45,454 nucleotides of DNA from Alphaproteobacteria bacterium (GTDB lineage: Bacteria; Pseudomonadota; Alphaproteobacteria; RF32; CAG-239), in the NCBI GenBank assembly GCA_017484225.1, contig JAFUTN010000037.1, positions 1 through 45,454 on the forward strand. Reading direction: 5' to 3'. The notes under the pieces were generated by a model. The model saw only the letters and a program-made list of their open reading frames with translations. It made no database searches and was not told the origin of the DNA. Numbering within the stretch: position 1 is the stretch's first letter; the number at the start of each line of letters is the position of its first letter. Shown in pieces: positions 27,045 through 35,412 of this stretch. The translations under genes were made by a program, and so were the position numbers.

Positions 27045-27857
27045 CTACTCAAAAATCCATTCAATCATGTTTTCGTTGTCGTCAGATGTCGCCTCGTCCG
27101 CCTCCGGCAGAGTATAACGTGTTCGCAAGCAATATCCGTAATATGACGTAAAACCATATCCGCAATCAGCAACACACCCCACAAAAGGCATAATATACTG
27201 ATTGCCGCAATTAATGCAGGCACCATCTTTTTTGCCGCAATCCGGAACGCCTGACGAACTGAAAACTCCCGAAGCCAAAGTGACATCATCCGGCATATTA
27301 ACGTAAGTTAACTTACTTGCACCGTAAAATGCCTCTCTGCCGATTGATGAAACATTAGGCATATTGACACTACTCAAATTTGTAGCACCGTAAAATGCCT
27401 TATTGCCGATTGATGTAACACTAGGCATATCAATATGAGTAAGATTTCTAGCATAAGCAAAGACATCGCTGCTTGCGCTGTTATCCCCCAATATTTTAAC
27501 ATCTTTCATACCTGTTACGGTTTTTAAATTGGTTGCAAACTGAAATGCATTATCCCCCAGTTTTACTATATTATCTCCGACTACAATATTTTGTATATCT
27601 GCCATACTTGCTTCCCATGGACGATTACCTGCTTTACTAGAACAAGTAACTTGTCCATCACACTCATAATTATCCATGGAAACTTCTTTAGCTCCCTCTT
27701 TTGCCGAAATTGTAAGTGTTCCCTTTTCATCCAATTTCCATAAACAAGTTCCCTCATTATTACAAGTTCCGGAAGTCGGTATTTCCGCATGAGCAGCACA
27801 AGATTGCAAATACATAAACAACGCAAAAAACGTAGCGGAATTTTTAAATATACACAT
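27045..27857 (-). CDS. Secreted BspA-type leucine-rich-repeat protein
   Basis: A 270-residue exported protein. The signal peptide (M-C-I-F-K-N-S-A-T-F...) ends near A-A-H-A-E. Five or so LRR_5 repeats follow, with the pattern L-x-x-V-N-M-P-x-V-x-S-I-G-x-x-A-F-Y-G-A, then a Cys-rich end (about residues 210-255). This repeat class is common in surface proteins of gut and oral organisms that bind host or bacterial surfaces. The start at 27857 has AAAGGA 12 bases upstream; an in-frame ATG at 27869 overlaps the binding site and is less likely. The whole gene is preceded by the structured leader RNA at 27886-28083. Confidence 0.78.
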   Translation of the reverse strand: MCIFKNSATFFALFMYLQSCAAHAEIPTSGTCNNEGTCLWKLDEKGTLTISAKEGAKEVSMDNYECDGQVTCSSKAGNRPWEASMADIQNIVVGDNIVKLGDNAFQFATNLKTVTGMKDVKILGDNSASSDVFAYARNLTHIDMPSVTSIGNKAFYGATNLSSVNMPNVSSIGREAFYGASKLTYVNMPDDVTLASGVFSSSGVPDCGKKDGACINCGNQYIMPFVGCVADCGYGFTSYYGYCLRTRYTLPEADEATSDDNENMIEWIFE

Positions 27858-27885
27858 ATTATCAAGCATCCTTTCATTAAATAAA

Positions 27886-28083
27886 AAAACAAAAAAGCCC
27901 CCTTAAATCGGTGGGCGGATGTTGACAAACCGTATATCATCAAACGGCTCAGCCTATTCGGCATTGCCTTATTTGGCTGACATCCGCACAAAACACGAAC
28001 ACCAGCACAGTTTTAAGTCGCGTGATTGGCGACTGATGATATATAGGGTTGTCACGCCCTGAAGTGCGCTTATTTCACACTTC
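27886..28083 (-). promoter_or_regulatory. Structured, pseudoknotted leader RNA (copy 1) with terminator upstream of the LRR gene
   Basis: An RNA of about 198 nt, with a second copy at 39552. Helices: P1 28083-28076 with 28068-28061; P2 28060-28057 with 28048-28045; P3 28043-28035 with 27941-27933; P4 28034-28030 with 28020-28016; P5 27979-27975 with 27954-27950; and P6 GCGGATGT (27987-27980) with ACATCCGC (27922-27915). The 5' strand of P6 lies inside P3 and its 3' strand outside, so P3 and P6 form a pseudoknot. P3 has compensatory changes against copy 2. A terminator stem (GCCC/GGGC) shares two bases with P6 and ends in a T-run. No known riboswitch class is recognised. Confidence 0.78.
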
Positions 28084-28089
28084 GGCTCA

Positions 28090-28118
28090 ATTTTAACAAA
28101 TGTCTTGCTCAAAGTAAA
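28090..28118 (-). promoter_or_regulatory. Promoter of leader RNA copy 1
   Basis: On the minus strand TTTACT (28118-28113), a 17-bp spacer and TAAAAT (28095-28090). The predicted start is near 28083, the first base of helix P1. The same TTTAC-17 layout precedes copy 2. Confidence 0.7.
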
Positions 28119-28166
28119 GTTCTTTTAGGTTGCCAAACCAAAATATTCTTGTCTCACAAAAAAATA

Positions 28167-28195
28167 TTGACAAAATTTCCAAAACATTATACAAA
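28167..28195 (+). promoter_or_regulatory. Promoter of the holin-like gene
   Basis: A perfect TTGACA, a 17-bp spacer and TACAAA. The predicted start is near 28202, leaving a leader of about 15 nt, consistent with the absence of a Shine-Dalgarno site. It is divergent from the promoter of leader RNA copy 1. Confidence 0.6.
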
Positions 28196-28216
28196 TATGT
28201 TATAACATTAAAATTT

Positions 28217-28720
28217 ATGCGTATGATTAAGGTAAATGTAAAAAAATCCCGCATGTGGATTCCAGCCGCCGGCTTTGTCTTGGCGCTTGGTTTTATGAAC
28301 AACTGTGTGATTCTCCCTTACCTTGAGGGAGGTGAAACTATCAGCTGGTTTAATCTGATAACCACAATGTGTTTGCTGCTCGGAATTGGCGGAGTTCGCG
28401 ATTTTGTGCTTCGCAAGTTCAATTATCTGGCCCCTGTGCTTGATGCCAACAAAAAGCTGCAGGAAACGGGCCCGATGACCAACAAAGCGTGGATACCTTG
28501 TATAGGGTGGTTTCTTGTAGCCGGCCTTTTCAACAACTGCTGTGTTTACCCGTTTTTCAAAATCGGGTTGATAGAGTGGGAAGGCCTTTGGGCAGCACTC
28601 GGACTTTTGCTTGGTATAAGCGGTGCGCGTGACTGGGGAATATATGCCGAGGACAGAAAGGCCTTAGAAAAACAAGGCGTGAATGTCAGGGTTAAACCCG
28701 AAGAAAATGCGGAAGCCTGA
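28217..28720 (+). CDS. Internally duplicated holin-like membrane protein
   Basis: A 167-residue membrane protein built from two related halves. Each has W-I-P-x-x-G, a hydrophobic stretch, N-N-C-x-x-x-P, another hydrophobic stretch, and L-L-L-G-I-x-G-x-R-D (about residues 12-70 and 88-148). The G-I-x-G-x-R-D ending of each helix pair recalls short phage and gene-transfer-agent holins, but the duplication is unusual. Base composition is richer in G and C than the neighbours, which suggests transfer. The ATG at 28217 has no Shine-Dalgarno site. It is a single-gene unit with its own promoter and terminator. Function as a holin is inference. Confidence 0.65.
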   Translation: MRMIKVNVKKSRMWIPAAGFVLALGFMNNCVILPYLEGGETISWFNLITTMCLLLGIGGVRDFVLRKFNYLAPVLDANKKLQETGPMTNKAWIPCIGWFLVAGLFNNCCVYPFFKIGLIEWEGLWAALGLLLGISGARDWGIYAEDRKALEKQGVNVRVKPEENAEA

Positions 28721-28739
28721 GATACGGCTGAACATGAAT

Positions 28740-28768
28740 TAAAAGCACTCCCGAGGGAGTGCTTTTAA
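28740..28768. terminator. Intrinsic terminator after the holin-like gene
   Basis: A perfect inverted repeat (AAAAGCACTCCC / GGGAGTGCTTTT, two-base loop) between convergent genes; it can act in both directions. Confidence 0.9.
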
Positions 28769-28776
28769 ATTTTATT

Positions 28777-29421
28777 TTATTTTGTTTTATTCTGATACCA
28801 TTTAACAGCATCGGCACAAGCCTCTTGACTTAGCCCTTTCACACGACAGCGGTTAATCTCTATTGTCGGGGTTTTATCCATTGAAAAACAACCGTCACCG
28901 AGCAAAGCAATATCTTTATATGTGCGAACCCCCGGATTAAGCTGATTCATCTGCACCGAAGCAGTCAACTTGGGCCATTTCAACTGAAACGCAAAGTTGT
29001 TGATTTTTTGTTCCAAATCATTCAGCACAAAAATTCTGATAGAACAACGTGTCATTCCGTCAATACCTTGGGTAACGTTATAGTTGTCATAATAAACAAG
29101 GATTGAACGCTTGGCATCCTTATCTATTATCATTTCCCCGTTAACAATCTTAAATGAAATTATTTTTCTTGAAGAATTGTCATAAACCTTTTCTTTGTTC
29201 TCCACCGAAAAATTCTTTTTCACGTTTGCGCCAGAAATACCAACTTGTTCTTCTGCTGCATCTGCAGATATTTTTTGAGCTGATTTATTTGCAGTCTGAG
29301 TATTTGTTTTTTTGGCAACAGCCTGCACCTGTTCTGTTTTTTGCGAAGGCAGCATTTGCGCATTTGCCGAACAAACCGCCCCCAACAAAAACACTGCTGC
29401 CCATAAAAACATTTTTTTCAT
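28777..29421 (-). CDS. Exported protein, unknown, paralogue of the upstream gene
   Basis: A 214-residue secreted protein. Signal peptide M-K-K-M-F-L-W-A-A-V... ends at A-N-A-Q. After a Lys/Gln/Ala-rich linker a beta-rich domain begins near residue 90 with I-S-F-K-I-V-N-G-E-M, then C-S-I-R-I-F-V-L-N-D-L-E-Q and several Cys. The same scheme (F-R-I-E-N-I-E-P, C-S-F-V-V-T-V-Y-N-R-L-D-K, a following Trp and late Cys) occurs in the upstream gene, so the pair are diverged tandem paralogues. The ATG at 29421 follows TAGGTGA; a GTG at 29430 is possible. No domain family is recognised. Confidence 0.72.
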   Translation of the reverse strand: MKKMFLWAAVFLLGAVCSANAQMLPSQKTEQVQAVAKKTNTQTANKSAQKISADAAEEQVGISGANVKKNFSVENKEKVYDNSSRKIISFKIVNGEMIIDKDAKRSILVYYDNYNVTQGIDGMTRCSIRIFVLNDLEQKINNFAFQLKWPKLTASVQMNQLNPGVRTYKDIALLGDGCFSMDKTPTIEINRCRVKGLSQEACADAVKWYQNKTK

Positions 29422-29430
29422 TAAAATCAC

Positions 29431-30207
29431 CTATTGAATTTTTTTCAATGCTTCAGTTGCCTTTGATATAGATGCTGTCACTTCATCATAAGTTTCCTGA
29501 AATCTTTGTTGCTCGGTTTTCAAATCATCTTCAGCCTGATTTTGAGCAACATCCAACGGAATATCGCCAAATTCCGAATAATATTCCGGATTCTTTGAGT
29601 TAATATAATTAAATTTACCGGCACATCCTGATGCATCAGCCGCCTTTTTACCTTCCTCGCCATCTAACATACAATCTCTCACATTATAGTTAAGGTTGTC
29701 AAACAGCAAAAAGCATTTTGAGGTTTCAACCGTTTTGGTAAAACTCTTTTGAGAGTGTGGCGCAACATTAAAGATTTTAAGTTCGGTTTTAACCACATCA
29801 TTTGATGCATTTGAAGACACAGCCTGAGGTGCGCTTTGCTTATTGAATCTTTTCACCAAAATATTTTCGTTTCCGGTAGCCTTAGCCAATTCATCATCAC
29901 TGGCAACAGCTTTTTCGCTAATTCGGTCTATATATTTTTGACTTACCCTGTCATGCCATGCAAAATCAAGATTTGCCTCTTTAACAGCCTTATCCAATCT
30001 GTTATAAACCGTCACAACAAAAGAACAACTTTTAACCAAATTGTCTTCATTTTTAATCGGTTCAATATTTTCAATACGGAAAATAACCGTTTTCGGTTCA
30101 GAAGTTTTTTCTGCCACCAAATTAGCCGGATTAACTTCTGCATTGGCAACACCGGCAAACAATGCCGTGCTTAAACCTAACAAGAAAATTTTATTCAATT
30201 TAATCAT
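29431..30207 (-). CDS. Exported protein, unknown, paralogue of the downstream gene
   Basis: A 258-residue periplasmic or surface protein with a signal peptide (M-I-K-L-N-K-I-F-L...) ending at A-N-A-E. The beta-rich core (about 45-180) shares its order of motifs with the next gene: I-F-R-I-E-N-I, C-S-F-V-V-T-V-Y-N-R-L-D-K-A, F-A-W-H, then C-F-L-L-F-D-N and C-M-L-D-G. A charged coiled-coil-like C-terminus follows. GGAG lies 7-11 bases before the ATG at 30207. The two genes are 9 bases apart and surely co-transcribed, which suggests a two-subunit envelope structure. Confidence 0.75.
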   Translation of the reverse strand: MIKLNKIFLLGLSTALFAGVANAEVNPANLVAEKTSEPKTVIFRIENIEPIKNEDNLVKSCSFVVTVYNRLDKAVKEANLDFAWHDRVSQKYIDRISEKAVASDDELAKATGNENILVKRFNKQSAPQAVSSNASNDVVKTELKIFNVAPHSQKSFTKTVETSKCFLLFDNLNYNVRDCMLDGEEGKKAADASGCAGKFNYINSKNPEYYSEFGDIPLDVAQNQAEDDLKTEQQRFQETYDEVTASISKATEALKKIQ

Positions 30208-30276
30208 ATCAAAGCTCCAAAATAACGTTATTTTTTGCAATTATAAAACTGCTATTATTTAATTTTTCTTAATTTT

Positions 30277-31068
30277 TCAGACCAAAAGCTTCATTTCCTC
30301 AATTTTTTCTCGCAAATACAACAAGTCGTTCCAACTTTTTGCCTTTTGGGCGCTGTTGCGCAACAAATATGCCGGATGATAACTGCACAAAGCCAAAATT
30401 TTATTGCCGGATGAAGTAGAATACTCCATGGCTTTTCCGCGCATGGCGGCAACAGTATCCGCATTATCAAGCAAAGAATTGGCCGCACTCGCTCCCAGCA
30501 AAAATAAAATTTTCGGAGCCACAAGTTCTATTTGCCGTTGTAAAAAAGGCAGACAAACCGCTATTTCGCCGTCGGTAGGATTTCGGTTTCCGGGCGGTCT
30601 CCATGGCAAAACATTGGAAATATAGCAATCATCCCTTTTGAGACCGATTGAACTCATCATTTTATCCAATAATTGTCCGCTTCTGCCGACAAAAGGTTCG
30701 CCAATTCTGTCTTCGTCTGCTCCGGGAGCCTCGCCTATTATCATAACATCAGCGTCCGGATTTCCGTAACCGAACACGGTTGAATTTGCCGAAAATTTTA
30801 ACGAGCATCCCTCAAAACGTTCCAAAATTTCACGTAAATCATCCAAAGTTTGTGCCTTTTCACAAAGTTCTTTAGCACTTTTACGAGCAGCATTATTTTC
30901 CTGAGCCAAATCGGTTGTTGCCGGACGATATTCCGTTTGCGCCGAATTTTCCGCCATCCGCGGAGTATTTTCTGCTCCGGACGGAACAATACTGAACGGT
31001 GTATCTCCGCAAACCGCATCAACTCCGCCGAGCATATACCATTCCATAATTTTAGCGCTGTCATTCAT
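30277..31068 (-). CDS. Uracil-DNA glycosylase, family 4/5 type
   Basis: A 263-residue base-excision-repair enzyme that removes uracil from DNA. Motif 1 G-E-A-P-G-A-D-E-D, then P-F-V-G-R-S-G-Q-L-L-D, N-V-L-P-W-R-P-P-G-N-R-N-P-T, and late motif C-S-Y-H-P-A-Y-L-L-R-N are typical. The N-terminal G-C-S-L-K keeps one of the iron-sulfur Cys positions in the form usual in alphaproteobacteria. The first 85 residues are poorly conserved. GAGG lies before the ATG. It is a single gene between unrelated units. Confidence 0.93.
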   Translation of the reverse strand: MNDSAKIMEWYMLGGVDAVCGDTPFSIVPSGAENTPRMAENSAQTEYRPATTDLAQENNAARKSAKELCEKAQTLDDLREILERFEGCSLKFSANSTVFGYGNPDADVMIIGEAPGADEDRIGEPFVGRSGQLLDKMMSSIGLKRDDCYISNVLPWRPPGNRNPTDGEIAVCLPFLQRQIELVAPKILFLLGASAANSLLDNADTVAAMRGKAMEYSTSSGNKILALCSYHPAYLLRNSAQKAKSWNDLLYLREKIEEMKLLV

Positions 31069-31199
31069 CTTTTACCTCATCACAAACATATACCATAACA
31101 TTGAATTTTGCAATATAAAGAGAATATTTACACATTGATAATTAAAATTAGTTGTTGTATAGTCAGCAACAGTAAAAAAATATCAAGGTATAAAAGGTT

Positions 31200-33062
31200 A
31201 TGAAAAAAATTATGCTCAAATTGCTTTTTTCCCTGCCGATAGTGGCTTTAACCGTGTTGGCATGTTCAAGCGACGCAATGAATTTATTCCGCAGCAAAAA
31301 AGCTGCAATGCAGATTATTCACTTTGACGAAAACGGCTATGCCGATTATGATGGTGTCAGAATAAAAAAGGATAAAGATACAAACCGGATTACATATTAC
31401 GGCACAAAATCGTCTTACGGAGCTTATCTTGCCGGAAGAGTCGCACATTTAAGAAGCGATATGACAAATGCTGTTGAATACTACAAAATAATGCTGGAAA
31501 AAAATCCTGATAATTCATCAGTTAATCGCATAATTTATTTACTTATGACCTCGGACGGAAATATCAGCGGGGCAAAATCGTATGCCCGGCATGAAATAGA
31601 TTCGCAAGATTACGGAGTTATGGCACCTTTGATTGTTGCCGCTGCCGATTTGGCGCAAAACAATTATGACAATGTGCATAAAATCTTAGCCTTAAAAAAT
31701 GATCAACTGTATGTTTCCCTTATTTATCCGTTCATAAATGCTTGGGCTTATGCCGGCGAAAACAATAAGCAGGCCGCATTCAACGAAATAGCAAAAATAG
31801 AAGACAAAGGACATGACTTAATCGCTCTCAAATTGTTCCACAAAGGTTTAATACATGAATATTTCGGCGAAACAGACAAAGCAATGGAATGTTTTAACAC
31901 CATCATCACCGTATATCCGAAAGAAGTTAATTTCCGTCGTTTGGAAGTTATTACCGATTTTTACATCCGTAACAACCGTTATGAAGACGCCGATATTCTC
32001 GCCAAAAAATATATTGATGACAGTTTGCTTTCCGTTATTTTAGCCGATATTCAAAACCAAATCAAAACAAAAAAAAGCAGCCCTAACATACGCATAGATA
32101 CTCCGCAAAAGGGTGTGGCTGACGTAATGTTCGGGTTTAACGTAATGTTTCGTCTTGCCAAGTTAGACAATTCTTTCGCCCTGATTTTTGATGCAATTTC
32201 CATATACTTAAATCCCGAATATGATGCCACAAAAATATCTATGGCCAACGTGCTTGAAGAAATCGGTTATTACGAACAAGCCAACAAATATTATCGCCAA
32301 GTCAGTGAACAATCCGGATATGCCTATTTGGCCAAAACTCACTTGATATTAAATCTGCTGAAAGAAGACAAAAAGGATGAGGCTACGGTTATATTGAAAG
32401 AATTATTGGCCAAATATCCGGAAAATCCGCAATTACTGGCCGAACTCGCCGACATAACTTATGATATGGGCGAAACAAAAGAAGCCATAAAAATTTATGA
32501 GCAGGCAATCAAACATCTGCAAGCAATGACTTCTACCAGTTGGACTCTTTACTATTCACTCGGTGCAGCTTATGATAAGGATAAACAATCCGAAAATGCG
32601 GAAAAAATGATGTTTGAAGCACTTAACTTGAGCAATCGTGATGCCTCCGTGCTTAATTATATCGGCTATTCTTGGCTTGACCGCAACAAAAATACGGATA
32701 AAGCAATCAGTATGATACTTGAGGCTTACAATAAATATCCTTTGGAAGGTCATATTGTTGACAGCATGGGGTGGGCTTTTTACAAAATCGGATATTATGA
32801 TAAAGCCGTTGAATACTTAGAACAAGCCTCGGATATGAATCCGGCAAATGCAGTAATAAGCGACCATTTAGGAGATGCATACTGGATGCAGGGACGCAAA
32901 AATGAAGCCGTTTTCCAATGGAAACATTCGCTTTCGCAAAAGGAAGATGCCGATTTGCTGGATAAAAAAGTTATTCAAAACAAAATTGAAAGCGGTATGC
33001 CGGAACCGACACCGATAGAAATTAATGATGCCGATTTACTTTCTGCCTTAAATGAAATGTAA
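31200..33062 (+). CDS. TPR-repeat lipoprotein
   Basis: A 620-residue outer-envelope lipoprotein. The signal peptide ends in V-L-A-C at about residue 22. At least six TPR units can be seen, the clearest at about residues 55-90, 360-460 and 485-580 (L-G-A-A-Y-D-K-D-K-Q, Y-I-G-Y-S-W-L-D-R-N, D-S-M-G-W-A-F-Y-K-I-G-Y). The last two match the TPR lipoproteins widespread in alphaproteobacteria. The role is probably protein-protein scaffolding in the envelope; the partner is unknown. A strong terminator follows. Confidence 0.85.
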   Translation: MKKIMLKLLFSLPIVALTVLACSSDAMNLFRSKKAAMQIIHFDENGYADYDGVRIKKDKDTNRITYYGTKSSYGAYLAGRVAHLRSDMTNAVEYYKIMLEKNPDNSSVNRIIYLLMTSDGNISGAKSYARHEIDSQDYGVMAPLIVAAADLAQNNYDNVHKILALKNDQLYVSLIYPFINAWAYAGENNKQAAFNEIAKIEDKGHDLIALKLFHKGLIHEYFGETDKAMECFNTIITVYPKEVNFRRLEVITDFYIRNNRYEDADILAKKYIDDSLLSVILADIQNQIKTKKSSPNIRIDTPQKGVADVMFGFNVMFRLAKLDNSFALIFDAISIYLNPEYDATKISMANVLEEIGYYEQANKYYRQVSEQSGYAYLAKTHLILNLLKEDKKDEATVILKELLAKYPENPQLLAELADITYDMGETKEAIKIYEQAIKHLQAMTSTSWTLYYSLGAAYDKDKQSENAEKMMFEALNLSNRDASVLNYIGYSWLDRNKNTDKAISMILEAYNKYPLEGHIVDSMGWAFYKIGYYDKAVEYLEQASDMNPANAVISDHLGDAYWMQGRKNEAVFQWKHSLSQKEDADLLDKKVIQNKIESGMPEPTPIEINDADLLSALNEM

Positions 33063-33084
33063 CGCAAAAAATTAAGTCCGCAAA

Positions 33085-33121
33085 AAAATCCGAACCGGCA
33101 AAAGTTCGGATTTTATTTTTT
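33085..33121. terminator. Terminator between TPR lipoprotein and small lipoprotein genes
   Basis: An inverted repeat (AATCCGAAC / GTTCGGATT, 8-base loop) with an A-run before and a T-run after, between convergent genes. Confidence 0.9.
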
Positions 33122-33288
33122 TACCATGGAACATTATTCACGCAGCGGTCCGGATTCTCCTGACAATATTTTGCATCATTGTTATAGTCATACAACTCCT
33201 TGCGCTCTTTTCGCCAATCACCGGCAACAAAAACATTGCTGCACCCGCAAACAGAAAATAACACCAACAATAGAATCAGCTTTTTCAT
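33121..33288 (-). CDS. Small lipoprotein, unknown
   Basis: A 55-residue protein. M-K-K-L-I-L-L-L-V-L-F-S-V-C-G-C is a lipoprotein signal (lipobox V-C-G-C), followed by about 40 polar residues with two more Cys (Y-C-Q and R-C-V) that could form a disulfide. AAGGAGG stands before the ATG at 33288, so longer readings are rejected. It is the last gene of the serS-led run. Confidence 0.7.
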   Translation of the reverse strand: MKKLILLLVLFSVCGCSNVFVAGDWRKERKELYDYNNDAKYCQENPDRCVNNVPW

Positions 33289-33299
33289 CTTAAGCCTCC

Positions 33300-33689
33300 T
33301 TAAAAAATAAATTTCAAACTGAATAATGCCCAGCAAACCATTGTCCACTTTGCGCAAAACATCCAAAACTTTTTACCTTCATAGGTTTCTTCTTTTTTCC
33401 ATAAACCGCGCAACAATATAATCACATAACAAATAAAGCATGCGCTGGCAATAAAATGCAAAGCAAGCGGAGTCATTAATCTACCGTTACTGGTCATTAA
33501 TATGGCAAAGTGAGAAAAAAAGTATAAAACCACATTTTTGGAACAAATTTTTCCGTATGGGCAAATTGCGCGCAAAACGCCATTATGAGTAATCGCCGTA
33601 ATCAAATTGAAAATAAAAATTCCGAAAACTCCGAAAACCCAGAATATAACTTTCAGAGAATATTCGCCATTTGCAAGTTTTTTAAGCAT
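33300..33689 (-). CDS. Four-helix membrane protein, unknown
   Basis: A 129-residue protein with four hydrophobic stretches (about 13-32, 45-68, 75-95 and 108-128) and short polar loops with several Cys (A-I-C-P-Y-G-K-I-C). AAAGGTG precedes the ATG. It lies 10 bases after the metallopeptidase gene. No family is recognised. Confidence 0.65.
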   Translation of the reverse strand: MLKKLANGEYSLKVIFWVFGVFGIFIFNLITAITHNGVLRAICPYGKICSKNVVLYFFSHFAILMTSNGRLMTPLALHFIASACFICYVIILLRGLWKKEETYEGKKFWMFCAKWTMVCWALFSLKFIF

Positions 33690-33699
33690 TTTTCACCTT

Positions 33700-35412
33700 T
33701 TAAAAATAAGTTACGATATCAATATAAGGCTTAACCCCTAAATTTATCTTAAAATCGGCAATATATTTTGAAATATCGCTCCATTCAGTCCAACGGTCAA
33801 TATATTTTTTGGCTGTTTCCGGAGATTTTGAAAGCTGCACATCTATAATGTCTTCAAGCATTTTACGTGTAACTGAGGCCATTTTTTCAAAATCTATATG
33901 AAATTTTTTATTCTCGTCAAACCAAAAAGCCGAATGTTCACGCAAATAGTTAAATTCTATCAAATCTGCCACACGATGAGCCTCTTTGTCCGCCGGATAT
34001 GCAACCAAAAACAGTCTGCCGACAACCCACGTCGTATAAATTTTATGCAAGTCCTCCAAGCTGATAATTCCGTCGGCCGCATAATGAGGCATCATAGATG
34101 CAGAAATAATATCAGCCTTATGTTCCTCAATAATATGCTGATAAATTCCAAGCGCAGACTGATAACTGCTGTCCGGTCCCAAAGAATGTCCGTTCTCGTG
34201 TCCGATTACAAACAAATGATCAAACTCTTTATCATAATATTTATGCAATTCCGGAGCCACTAAACCATCCAATATTTTTTGGAGTTTGGTTTTATCTACC
34301 GAAGCACGCACCTGACGGTGATAAACATTGCGCCGTCCGCCGCCGTGAGCCAACGCCGGTTTATCTTTATTCGGCAAGTTTTGAGCCGTAGTAATTCCAC
34401 CGCGGCACAAAGCATAATCACCTGTCAATGCGGCAATATCCGCATCAACCATTGTCTGCTTTAATTCTTTGCCGGAACCCACATTTTGCTCATACTCACC
34501 GGCACGCGGCATATAATCCGCAAGTTTACTCATTTCGTCTTTGAATTTAAGCAATAAATCCGTTCCCTCTTTATTGACAATACCCACACGTATTCCCAAC
34601 ATATCTTTGGAAACAATCTCTATTCCGGCACTGCGCAAACGTTCTGCCAGTGCTTTATTTCCGAAAATAGTCGGAGTCATTTTGTCATCATAACTTTCAC
34701 GGCTGAGTGTAAACTCCAGCGGAGTATTCTGCATTTTTGCCCAATGTTTATCCGCTAAAATATCCATTTCAACATTGTTTTGCAACAAAGCCTGTGCCTG
34801 CCACCCCAAATAATCTTTCAACAACTCATCAGTCGTATAATGTGCGGCACATTCCAACTCATTTGCTATTTCCGAAAATTCATCAGCAAAAAATTCGGTA
34901 TAATCTACTCCCTTAAGTTCGTCATCCTGCCGGCGAACCATGGTTCTGGCACTCAAAATTTTTTTCACTTCACCGATTTTGCCCGCATCAAGCATTTTGT
35001 TTAAAATTGAATGAAATTCTTCAACACTCATATCTGTCGGATAAAAATTGCAACCGACATAAGATTTTATCCCTTTAAAAATTTCTATCGGTTCTTTGTC
35101 TAATCCGTTGGAACCGGCAACACCGTTCAGCGAATTAAAAATTTTCAAAGCCTTTTCTGCGTGTTTGCTCTCAGCCGCCGCAGCTTCCAATGCCTGTTTC
35201 ATTACCAAATTTAACGGATGGTCTTGCTGCAGTGCAACGTCATTCAGAATTTTTGCCGCTTCAACCAAATGCTCTAAAGCCTTTTTATCTCCGTCCGAAA
35301 GATTTTTATATCCGGAAAAATCTTTATCAATCAATTCAATTTTCCGCATTTTATCTATCATGTCGGCAAACTGTTCTTCGCTGTAATTTAACTCAAATCC
35401 GTTAATTTTCAT
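33700..35412 (-). CDS. M49-like zinc metallopeptidase (dipeptidyl-peptidase III-like)
   Basis: A 570-residue protein without a signal peptide. G-H-E-N-G-H-S-L-G-P places zinc ligands at His405 and His409 with Glu406 as base. I-I-E-E-H-K-A-D (429-434) gives the third ligand and matches the E-E-x-K-A-D motif of M49-related proteins, including Nudix-fused plant homologues with HExxHxxGP. Classical DPP III has a six-residue HELLGH motif and a wider spacing, so this belongs to a side branch. The ATG overlaps the upstream stop by four bases (ATGA) with AAGGAG inside that gene, so translation is coupled. Substrate is unknown. Confidence 0.8.
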   Translation of the reverse strand: MKINGFELNYSEEQFADMIDKMRKIELIDKDFSGYKNLSDGDKKALEHLVEAAKILNDVALQQDHPLNLVMKQALEAAAAESKHAEKALKIFNSLNGVAGSNGLDKEPIEIFKGIKSYVGCNFYPTDMSVEEFHSILNKMLDAGKIGEVKKILSARTMVRRQDDELKGVDYTEFFADEFSEIANELECAAHYTTDELLKDYLGWQAQALLQNNVEMDILADKHWAKMQNTPLEFTLSRESYDDKMTPTIFGNKALAERLRSAGIEIVSKDMLGIRVGIVNKEGTDLLLKFKDEMSKLADYMPRAGEYEQNVGSGKELKQTMVDADIAALTGDYALCRGGITTAQNLPNKDKPALAHGGGRRNVYHRQVRASVDKTKLQKILDGLVAPELHKYYDKEFDHLFVIGHENGHSLGPDSSYQSALGIYQHIIEEHKADIISASMMPHYAADGIISLEDLHKIYTTWVVGRLFLVAYPADKEAHRVADLIEFNYLREHSAFWFDENKKFHIDFEKMASVTRKMLEDIIDVQLSKSPETAKKYIDRWTEWSDISKYIADFKINLGVKPYIDIVTYF

